From Cylindrodendrum hubeiense (taxonomy: Eukaryota > Ascomycota > Sordariomycetes > Hypocreales > Nectriaceae): DNA of 64,000 bases. Below the pieces are notes generated by a model that did not search any database, was not told the origin of the DNA, and saw only the letters and a list, made by a program, of their open reading frames with translations. The position numbers and the translations under genes are program-made. The DNA lies in NCBI GenBank assembly GCA_014621425.1, contig JAANBB010000212.1, forward strand, positions 1 through 64,000, written 5' to 3'. This document shows positions 56,141 through 64,000 of this stretch, piece after piece (within the stretch, counting starts at the first letter, position 1; every line of letters begins with the position of its first letter).

Positions 56141-56570
56141 CCACTGCCCGCTACCGCCCGCCACCACCGCCTGCTGCCACCACTGCTGCTCCTGTCGAAG
56201 AGCCTCTCTCCCTCTCTCCTCTCGCCCCGACGGCCAACTCAGAACATCTCCCTCCCTCATTTCATTCACATGTCCACGGCCACGGCCTCGACCTCCACGA
56301 CCACATCCCCGTCCGCGTCTCCGGCCACAGCCATCTCCGCCCGATTCCCTCCCTCGCTGGTCAGTCGCTGTCCGATATCGCGCTGACCTGCCTCCGCTTG
56401 GCCGTCTCGCCCTGCCAAAAATCGTGTGTTGGGACTCCGCGCAAATCATTGCATCACCCACCCGCACACGCGATCCACCCCCCATCTGCATCCTCCTACT
56501 CCTCTCTGACGACCACTTCGCTTCCGCCGAGACGCTGCCCGCCTCCCTCGACACTTCCGCGATCCTGCCG

Positions 56571-56599
56571 CCCTGCACGCCCTGCACGCCCTGCACGCC
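56571..56599 (+). repeat. 9-bp tandem repeat CCCTGCACG abutting a start codon
   Basis: Three exact copies (56571, 56580 and 56589) followed by CC and then the ATG of the PP2A scaffold gene at 56600. Confidence 0.9.
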
Positions 56600-58968
56600 A
56601 TGGCTGACGCGCCCAACTCCAGCGATGAGCTGTACCCCATCGCCGTCCTCATCGACGAGCTAAAGGTATGGCGGTGACGCCACGCATCCTGCTGCTGCTT
56701 CTCCTGCTTCTCCTGCTCCTCCTGCTGACTCCCGCTCCCCGCCAGCACGACGATGTTTTGCTCCGTCTCAACGCCATCCACCGTCTCTCCACCATTGCCC
56801 TCGCCCTCGGCGCCGAGCGAACCCGCGAGGAGCTCATCCCCTTCCTCGATGGTCAGTCAAATCTTCGCCTGCCGCCCCCCTCGTCCCTGCTGCGTCCCCG
56901 CTGCGTCCCTGTTTCGTCCCTGCTCGTCCACCCAACCGTGATAGTACAGCTCCCCTAACCATGAAACATTTACAGAGTCCGTGGAAGACGAGGATGAGGT
57001 TCTGGTCGCCCTGAGCGAGGAGCTCGGTGGCTTCGTCGAGTACGTCGGCGGTCCCCAGTGGGGTCACGTCCTGCTCTCGCCCCTTGAGAACCTCGCCGCC
57101 ATCGAAGAGCCCGTCGTGCGCGACAAGGTAAATTCACGCTTCCCCATCCTTGCCATCCTCCCCTCCCCATTCTAACCATTCCACGCACAGGCTGTCGAGT
57201 CCCTCAACAAGATCTGCAGCGAGCTCTCGTCGCAACAAGTCGAGGAATACTTCATCCCTCTCACCATCCGCCTCGCCAAGGCCGATTGGTTCACATCCAA
57301 GGTCTCGGGATGCGGCCTCTTCACAACCCCCTACAAGAAGGTCTCTCCTCCTATCCAGGAACAGCTGCGCCAACAGTTCGGTCTGCTGGTCCACGATGAG
57401 ACTCCCATGGTCCGCCGTCAGGCCGCCACCAACCTGGCCAAGTTCGTCAAGGAGATGCCCGCCGCCATCGTTGTCGATGAAATGATACCCCTCTTCCAAC
57501 ACCTTGCCCAAGACGACCAGGACAGCGTCCGGTTATTGACAGTCGAGATTCTCATTTCCATCGCCGAGGCCGTTCCCAAGGAGCAGCAGTCAAGCCATGG
57601 CGTCCTTCTCACGTCGCTGCGCAACCTGATAGAAGACAAGAGCTGGAGAGTCCGGTACATGATTGCCGATCGATTTGAAAAGGTGCGATAAAGACGTTGA
57701 ATCCTACTGGTCGCCTACACGCCATACTAATGTATTCTTCTCGCAGATTGCCAAGGCTGTTGATGAGGAGGTCGTTTCGAGGGATCTCGTCCCCGCATTC
57801 GTGAAGCTCCTCAAGGACAACGAAGCCGAAGTCCGAACCGCTATCGCCGGCCAGATCCCCGGCTTCTGTGCCCTCGTCGACCGCAACACGCTCCTCAACG
57901 ACATCATGAGCAGCATCGAAGACCTCGTGTCCGATACCTCCCAGCACGTTCGAGCTGCCCTGGGCACCCAGATCAGCGGCTTGGCTCCCATCCTCGGAAA
58001 GCAAGAGTAGGTTCAAGGCCCCCGGTTGGCTGTCTACCCCATGCTCACATCCATTGTAGAACCATCGACCACCTTCTCCCCATGTTCCTCCAGATGCTCA
58101 AGGATGAGTTCCCCGAAGTCAGGCTCCACATCATCTCGAAGCTTGAGCTCGTCAACCAAGGTACTTGGCCCCATTGTCTCTGCGCCTCGATGCCTGAGCA
58201 AGCTAACAAAGAGTAGTCATTGGTATCGACCTCCTCTCGCAATCTCTCCTCCCTGCCATTGTGCAGCTGGCTGAGGACAAGCAGTGGCGAGTGCGCTTGG
58301 CCATCATCGAGTACATCCCTCTCCTCGCCAGCCAACTGGGCGTCCAGTTCTTCGACGAGAAGCTCAGCACACTGTGCATGGGGTGGCTCGGAGATACCGT
58401 CTTCTCTATCCGTGAGGCGGCAACTCACAACCTCAAGAAGCTGACGGAGGTGTTCGGTGTGGAGTGGGCCAGCGAGGCGATTATCCCCAAGGTCATGGCT
58501 ATGGGCAACCACCCCAACTACCTCTATCGAATGACGACTTGCTTTGCCATCTCGGTAAGACACCCCGCCAGTTCCCTGTGGTGGGATTTCAGCTAACCAA
58601 GACGTGTGTAGACCCTGGCGACGGTGGTAAGCATGGATGTGATTGCCAAGTCGATTCTGCCCATGCTTGACAAACTGGTTGGCGACGATATCCCCAACAT
58701 CCGATTCAACGTGGCCAAGACGTATGCTGTCCTGATCGACGTTCTGCGACGCTTACCCGACGAAGGAACGCTTTACGACCTGGAGAAGCAGAGCGCCGAG
58801 ATCGTGCCGTCACCGCGGGGCATGGAGCTGATCCAACAGCGGGTTGTACCCAACCTGGGCAAGCTTCAGAAGGACGATGATGTGGATGTGCGGTACTTTG
58901 CGACAACGGCGGCGGCGGCCGTGACAGGACCCATTGCGGGTGGGGAGCCTATGAATACATCACCATAG
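56600..58968 (+). CDS. TPD3: Protein phosphatase 2A scaffold subunit A (PR65/Tpd3)
   Basis: HEAT-repeat scaffold that joins the PP2A catalytic C subunit to regulatory B subunits. Eight exons: 56600-56665, 56746-56851, 56976-57127, 57191-57682, 57747-58006, 58060-58160, 58217-58554 and 58612-58968; 623 aa, all in frame. Starts [26 protein letters not shown]-like units recur throughout, for example [95 protein letters not shown] and [19 protein letters not shown]. It is highly conserved across eukaryotes. The C-terminal tail adds a short Ala/Thr-rich end (GGEPMNTSP). Confidence 0.97.
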
Positions 58969-59469
58969 ATGAGAGACGTAATGAAGCAATTCTTGTTGCC
59001 ACGACAGCTATTTCGTTGCCCCTGTTTACGACCCTGTGGCCAGAGGACATGGAACCATGCGGCGGCGCGCATTGCATTCTAGAGCTGGGCCGGGTGAGGT
59101 GGGAGACTTGCGCGGCCGTGACCGGGACCGTGACCGGGACCGGGAGGGATGGGTAGGCAAGGGATGTTTTGCGCAAACGAAGCAAAGTGCTGGGGGGCGA
59201 CGGGAGTGATGGGAGTGATGAAAGTGACCAGAGTGCGTGACTGACAGGCGGGCTGGGTCAGCAGGAGTGCTGGCGTTGAGGCTGGAGCCCAACGGTCCGG
59301 TCGTCGACTGGAACCCAAATACCGATGTATGATACACAGAGTTTACAGAGCAGATGAAGTGAATGGTATTTGCATTTACACCAGGTGCTGAAGTCAGCAC
59401 GCGCCGTAGGAGTCGGATGGTGACGGGGGTATCTTGATTTGTTTTTATTTCCCATCTACTGGGCAGCAT
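58969..59469. other. Convergent 3' flanks, no gene seen
   Basis: Lies between the stops of PP2A-A (+) and EFM4 (-). Includes a GACCGTGACCGGGACC-type short repeat near 59120-59145. No coding evidence. Confidence 0.55.
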
Positions 59470-60323
59470 CTACACCCTGCGGAAACACAGAGTGCTGATG
59501 GTCTGCCCCTTGGCACCGCCGAAGCTGAAGGACTTGTACTGTACCCTCCCGGCGAGGTCGAAGCCGTCGTCGCCGCGGCGCTCGAACCAGCCCTGCAGCT
59601 CTGACTCGGTCCAGTTGCAGCTTGTGACGAGGAAGATGCCGCCCTTGTTGACCAGGCGCAGGACGCGGTCTCGATACCCCTCGCACAGGCGGCGGCCCTG
59701 CGCGTCCTTGTCGTCGCTGAGGCAGATGGCGTCGAAGGTGCCCTTGTCCAGGACGATGTCCCAGCCGTCGGCCTGGGGGCCGTTGAGAACGGTGTCGAAG
59801 GGCCCGGCGATGACGTCCCACTCCTGGAACTCGACGGGGTTGGGAGAGTCGGCGTCGGGCTCGGCTTCGGCTTCGGCCTTTTTGGTGACGGTGATCTGGT
59901 GCGCGAGGGCGATGCTCTGGGGACTATAATCGACACCGAGGGCGCGACCGGGCCATGCCTCGTCGCGGAGAGCGAAAAGAAGGGAGCCGTTGCCGCAGCC
60001 GAGGTCGAGGAAAGTGGCGTCTTCGCGGGAGATGGTCAGGTCGTCGACGAGGAGCTCGAGGTCGCCATCGGCGAGGCGGTCGAGGAAGTCGAGGATCTTG
60101 GTCTCAGCGTCGGAGTCGTCGAACCATACGGTGCCGATGTCGGAGGGGTCTGCGGCGTGGTTGGAGATTTCGCGAGTGTAGAGGGTATCCCAGCTGTTGT
60201 CTGGATGTGAGTTGGGTGCGATGCGGGGAGGGGAGGAGGGGGGGGGGACATGGGATGGACGGACTATTCCTTGGTGCCGAGCTTGGAGGGCTCGAGATGC
60301 TGGGGTTGGTCAGATGTAGACAT
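59470..60323 (-). CDS. EFM4: EF1A lysine methyltransferase (Efm4/METTL10 type)
   Basis: SAM-dependent methyltransferase that modifies a lysine of translation elongation factor 1A. Two exons on the minus strand, 60323-60265 and 60193-59470, 260 aa. The donor is GTCCGT and the acceptor ACAACAG; splicing gives the conserved SKLGTKEYWDTLYTREI. SAM-binding motif I is LGCGNG (84-89), preceded by DATFLDLG; a GVDYSPQSIALA motif, WDIVLDKGTFDAI (the family motif around the post-I/IV region) and FLVTSCNWTESEL follow. Ends TLCFRRV. Exon 2 has no internal Met, which makes this gene easy to miss. Confidence 0.93.
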
Positions 60324-60575
60324 TGGGAGTGGGTGGTGTGGGGGAGGCGAAGGAGGGGAAGGAAGAGTAGCAAGTCGCAATTTGGCCGTCTCTTGAGGGG
60401 TTGGATGTGAGGGCTTAGGTGTGAAGATTCGAGGTGAAGATGGGACCTGAAGATTTGGTCCTGAAGATTTGGACGTTGAAGCTATTGTGACGCTCGTCTT
60501 GGTGGGGGTGGTGATGAGCCCGAAAGGGCAGGCGGTGAGATGTGGGGTACTATACATTTTGCGGCGATGGTGTAG

Positions 60576-60650
60576 TGGCTGCACAGCAGAGTGGCTGTAC
60601 ATCAGAATGGCTGTGCACCAGAATGGCGGTGCGTGTACAACAGAATGGCG
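60576..60650. repeat. 16-bp tandem repeat TGGCTG(T/C)(A/G)CA(T/C/G)CAGA(A/G)
   Basis: Units begin at 60576, 60592, 60608 and 60624 with exact 16-bp spacing; a longer, degenerate unit follows and the last TGGCG is at 60646. Confidence 0.88.
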
Positions 60651-60660
60651 CAAGCCAAGG

Positions 60661-60985
60661 CCAATCAATCAAGGAGCGTGAGGGTCTGGCACTGGATGTG
60701 ACGCCGAGAGGGGCTCGAGGCCAATCAATCACGATGAGGGTGGGACACCAAAAACGTCTCGCGACCAATCCATCATGACGAGGGTTGGACACCAGAGCGT
60801 CTGACAACCAATCCGTCATGACGAGGATTGAAGACCAAAACGTCTCGCGACCAATCCATCCCGACCAGGGTTGGACGCACCCAGGTGACTGGCAACGAAT
60901 CGATCATGACCAGGGTTGGGCACCGCGACGACTCAGGGCCTATCGTTGCCAGCGTCCGCGACGTCAAGACAATCCAAGCCCAATC
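60661..60985. repeat. Degenerate 43-44 bp tandem repeat, each unit carrying CCAAT
   Basis: Units begin with CCAATCAATC or CCAATCCATC at 60661, 60721, 60765, 60808 and 60851, a decayed unit (CGAATCGATC) follows about 43 bp later, and a last CCAATCAATC is at 60979. The unit body reads (A)TGACGAGGGTTGGACACCA followed by an AACGTCTCGCGA-like end. Spacing between the central copies is 44, 43 and 43 bp. CCAAT is the core of the fungal CCAAT-binding complex site. Confidence 0.85.
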
Positions 60986-61240
60986 AATCGCTGCAAGGGC
61001 ATGCCATAGGTTGACTTTGTCCTGCCACTTTGCCATCCAGATATCTTACACCTGAATTACACCAGAATAGAGGGAGCCTTCTGCTCTATAAACAGAGAAA
61101 CACAACTCGATTATTTCTTTGATGCTTTTGACTTCACCCACTCCATCTGCCTGCCTCGGTCGGGCCATTCATAGCAATACGGGGTTATCAGCCGCGTTTT
61201 AACTTCTGCCACCTGTTGTCATCTTCTATCCCCCAAAGCC

Positions 61241-62091
61241 ATGGATCCTTTGTACGTCTGGTCTGCCTCATCATCTAAAAGGCCCCAGGGCAGCTAACTA
61301 GCTTCTCATAGCTCCATAGCAGGCACCTCCATCGCCTTGGCCGGCACAATCGCCACCCTTGGCACGAGCCTAACAGCATTCATACGCGATGTCCGTGATG
61401 CCCGGAGAGACATTGAAGACATCTCCCTCGAGCTCCACTCCCTCAAGATGGTACTGGAACTCATCGCCGATGATTCCATCAGCCCCATGCCCTCGACTGT
61501 ACAAACACAACTTGACGGGGCACTGTCAAACTGCGCCCGCTTGGTTGGCGACATCGACCGGTGCATCCAACAACACCGGGGCTCGCGGGTTCAGAAGGGA
61601 CTCAGATGGGTCACTGTTGGGAGGGGCGACATGACCAGGTTGAGGTCGGCCCTGGAAACTCACAAGACAACACTGAACCTACTACTAGAAAAGATCAACC
61701 AGTGCGTTCCCCCAAACCTATCATCTCCAGCGCTGTTAGTCTATATTCCGGGTTAACCATTCCTAGAACAAAACTACACGAGGTCAATGACGCCACCCTA
61801 GAGATCAAGACCAGTACGGAGGCACTACTGCAAAACACCAGGGCCATCAAGACCGACACATTGAGGATCCTCGAGGTCGTCGAATCTCTTGCTGATATGT
61901 ATGCCGGTCTGTTCGCCGATGCTGCACGCGACACTCGAGCTTGTATGCTGCAGAGGTATCTCGACGAAACGACCACCTACGCTGAGACTGTCGTCGATGA
62001 GCCGACAAAGAGGATCATGGCGGAGGACCACAACACGTATAAATCCCTTCAGCCACAATCAGGTGTAGGATCTTACGCGATGCAATGTTGA
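61241..62091 (+). CDS. Stand-alone protein like the N-terminal domain of fungal STAND/NLR proteins (PigL_N-like)
   Basis: Three exons: 61241-61251, 61312-61701 and 61767-62091; introns GTACGT...CATAG and GTGCGT...CCTAG, 241 aa. Starts MDPFSIAGTSIALAGTIATL, followed by SLTAFIRDVRDARRDIEDIS, LHSLKMVLELIADD, SNCARLVGDIDRCIQQH and DMTRLRSALETHKTTLNLLL. This is the pattern of the 'fungal N-terminal domain of STAND proteins' seen at the head of NACHT or NB-ARC NLR-like proteins. Here no nucleotide-binding domain (P-loop) follows: the remaining 100 residues are helical and charged, ending SGVGSYAMQC. Family members are often long receptors in allorecognition or defence. This short form could be an adaptor, a decoy, or the remnant of a truncated receptor; that part is inference. 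Confidence 0.8.
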
Positions 62092-62745
62092 ACGATACTG
62101 GGGAATATCCTGTACTCAGCCGTTTTAGTCTTGGAGAGTGAGTGTATGTTATAGGCCCGCTTGTAATAAGAACCCGATTCAAATCATAACTGTGGAAGCG
62201 GAGAGGGCATGGCAAGTTTCACGATACGACATCCGGAGAGACAAGGAATCACTCGAAGCAATCACAACCAAGATACACAAGAGAACGAGAAGTTGCGGGT
62301 CGTTACGCTCGCATTCAAGCCGGGGGTATTTGGCAATAGTACAAGGTCCGTCCTCTTTCTAAACCTCTCCATGTCAGCCAAAAGCAGTGGACAAGAGAAG
62401 ATCAACGCCTTCCATGCAGCAACCGGTTGCAAAACAAAAAAAAAAGGATAATGATGGCCAAGATAAAAGCCATCTTGGCAGGGGCCATTGACTAAAAATA
62501 GCCCGTCTTCCTTCCATGTATGCCTTCCATCCATCTTGTTCTTTTTTGGGTCATGAGGACGACATCATCTCGTCCGTCGATCGTCATAAGCATCCGTCAA
62601 CAAGAGTTAAAACCAAACAAGTTCCCAACACCAGGCCCGTGTGACATAAAACCAAGGCTTCCCAAGCAGCAACCGAGAGACAAAATAACCAAGCAGAAAA
62701 GGTCCGAGTCTGAGACTTCTTTTTCCTTTATACCGAAGGGGTAGT
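62092..62745. other. Convergent 3' flanks
   Basis: Lies between the stops of the STAND-N gene (+) and eIF6 (-). Frames of 74-80 codons (62138-62451) could be decayed remnants of a longer STAND-type gene, but no motif is recognised. A poly-A run sits near 62435. Confidence 0.5.
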
Positions 62746-63819
62746 TTAGTAGAAGCTCTCGACCATGGTGTCCTTCATGGTGGTGTTGATGTTGCTGGGG
62801 CCCTGGCCCTCGCCGAGGCGGAAGACACTCTCAATGACACTGAGCTCGGTGGCGGTGGTGTCGAGACCGGTGACGGCGAGCCAGTCGTTGACGACCATGC
62901 CGGCACCGACCACGTTGGAGCCGCGGTTGACGGAACCGGCGACGAGGGGAACCTGGAGGAGCGAGGACAGCTCGTCCTGGTCCTGGATCGAAGTCTTGGG
63001 GTGAACGAGGCCGCCCGAGTTGGACAGGCTCATGTAGGAGCCAACAAGCACATTGTCGGCGACGGTCTGGCGGAAGACCTCGACGCCGAGCACGTCGGCG
63101 ATGATCTCCTCGGTCTCGCGCTCGAGATCCGGGTGGATGAGGGCAATGTGGTCGTTGGTGACGATGACGTTGCCGAGGGCGGACAGGCGCTCCTCGATGC
63201 GCTGGATGCGGACCGCATCGGGGAGGGAGTTTCGCAGGTGCTGGAGCTCCTGGTCGCTGGTGGTCGTGGGGACCAGGAGACCCTTACGGTTACCGGCGGT
63301 GAGGCGGCCGATGATGCGGGTACCAGCGATGGTAGTGCGGACCGTGGGGACGACGTCTTGGAGTTCGGCCTCGAAGATGCTGAAGATGAGGGTCAGTCGA
63401 ATCATTCAGGAATAGAGGGGAGGCGAGGGGAGGGGAGGTGGGGAGGCGGCAAAGTCCAGGGTAGGAGAAGAGGGGTCGATGCTGGGCGTGATGCTCGCCG
63501 TCACCAAGCATTGGGGAGCAAAACTAACCTGTAGAAGTTCTCGCTAGCGCCGTGGGCGACGAGAGCATATGAGTTGGTCAAAGTGGAAAAGACACCAATC
63601 CTGCAGCGCAATACATATTAGCACCTCGTCGTTTGACGTTATTGTCTCAAGTCCATCTCGATGGGATCCCGCGCGGAAGCCAGGCAGCATCTGCATCTGC
63701 ATCCAAATGGCGGGGGCGGGGTTCGCATCCTCACGAGACAGCGAGCGGGAGCTCTGGGTGCGCGGGTGCGCGGGTACAACATACTCGTTGGAGTTCTCAA
63801 ACTGAGCGCGGACCGCCAT
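62746..63819 (-). CDS. TIF6: Eukaryotic translation initiation factor 6 (eIF6/Tif6)
   Basis: Binds the pre-60S subunit, is needed for 60S biogenesis and blocks premature joining to 40S. Three exons on the minus strand: 63819-63785, 63600-63529 and 63379-62746; 246 aa, the usual length. Starts [30 protein letters not shown] (given as 10-residue pieces: [20 protein letters not shown]). Conserved parts: [73 protein letters not shown] and [14 protein letters not shown]. The C-terminus ends VESFY. Confidence 0.97.
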
Positions 63820-64000
63820 GATTGCTGAGGTTGTCTGGGGGGTTGCAGTCGTCGTGACGGGAATTTTGAAGGGGTCGGGGAAAAGAATGGCTCTTGGTGG
63901 TAGAGCCTGGTGTTTGTCGTGGGTGGTGTGTTGGTGTTGGGATGTCGCAATTGAAAGGCGGATGGATCAGGTAGGAGTTTTTTTTTCTGCCCCTCTTGTC
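63820..64000. other. Upstream flank of eIF6, cut by window edge
   Basis: Promoter-side DNA of eIF6 with a poly-T tract (63978-63985). The next gene, if divergent, is outside the window. Confidence 0.5.

Larger units (their letters stand above)
54204..56599. promoter_or_regulatory. 2.4 kb divergent intergenic region, FRS1 (-) / PP2A-A (+)
   Basis: No gene supported. Contains GCACAG repeats (about 55957-55988) and a dense cluster of TACCTA/TAGGTA and CCTAAGGTACC elements at 56015-56140. A C-rich leader ends in three 9-bp CCCTGCACG units touching the PP2A-A start codon. Confidence 0.5.
60324..61240. promoter_or_regulatory. Divergent region EFM4 (-) / STAND-N gene (+), with repeat arrays
   Basis: 0.9 kb between two start codons facing away. 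About half is occupied by two repeat arrays (60576-60650 and 60661-60985), described separately. The last 200 bp before 61241 are A/T-richer and look like a normal core promoter. Confidence 0.6.

Noticed and set aside
61241..62451. Full NLR gene continuing downstream of the STAND-N protein
   Set aside because: The stop at 62089-62091 is followed by frames without P-loop or NACHT motifs, and eIF6 follows on the other strand within 650 bp.
63001..63534. 177-codon + strand frame
   Set aside because: Antisense of eIF6.

Overview
The window reads as nuclear DNA of a filamentous ascomycete. Proteins and gene architecture fit Pezizomycotina, most likely Sordariomycetes. Genes are monocistronic on both strands, and introns are short (about 50-75 nt) with GT...AG ends, often a CTAAC-type branch site and a CAG/TAG acceptor. 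GC content is moderately high, leaders are long and pyrimidine-rich, and microsatellites are frequent. The assignment is inference from gene content; no rRNA or marker gene is present. I saw no tRNA, rRNA, CRISPR array, intact transposon or biosynthetic gene cluster.

Layout: (1) 1-904, the 3' part of an agmatinase/arginase-family ureohydrolase ending in KDEL. (2) 905-7318, a 6.4 kb gene-poor stretch with minisatellites, hairpins and a long C/T-rich leader that runs into a four-RRM Nrd1/Mrn1-like RNA-binding protein (7319-9685). (3) 10.4-17.9 kb, a histidine acid phosphatase (-), an LCAT-like alpha/beta hydrolase (+) and a 2EXR-domain protein (-). (4) 17.9-22.1 kb, gene-poor with short tandem repeats. 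(5) 22.1-25.6 kb, a four-TM membrane protein and a MIF-like protein with an S/T-P repeat tail. (6) 26.9-37.7 kb, a doubtful small gene, Gtr2/RagC, Apc4, delta-COP (Ret2) and a long acidic hypothetical protein with a probable 5' frameshift. (7) 38.7-44.8 kb, a tandem Gfa/CENP-V zinc protein and a NIPA-like Mg transporter, separated by 3.3 kb rich in microsatellites. (8) 46.8-64.0 kb, mostly housekeeping: ribosomal protein uS3, myotubularin (Ymr1), cytosolic PheRS beta, PP2A scaffold subunit A, eEF1A lysine methyltransferase (Efm4) and eIF6. Between the last two lies a small stand-alone protein resembling the N-terminal domain of fungal STAND (NLR-like) proteins.

The genes do not form a pathway cluster. 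Common themes are growth and translation (uS3, PheRS, Efm4, eIF6), TORC1 signalling (Gtr2), membrane traffic and phosphoinositides (Ret2, Ymr1) and cell-cycle control (Apc4, PP2A-A). All splice models were built by eye from reading frame, splice-site consensus and family knowledge, and every multi-exon CDS listed sums to a multiple of three. The most unusual material is: the stand-alone STAND-type N-domain gene beside an array of CCAAT-bearing 43-44 bp repeats (60.66-60.98 kb); the KDEL-tailed ureohydrolase; the MIF-fold protein with no free N-terminal proline; the one-base frame break at the 5' end of the acidic protein; and several 51-nt introns that are in frame and stop-free.
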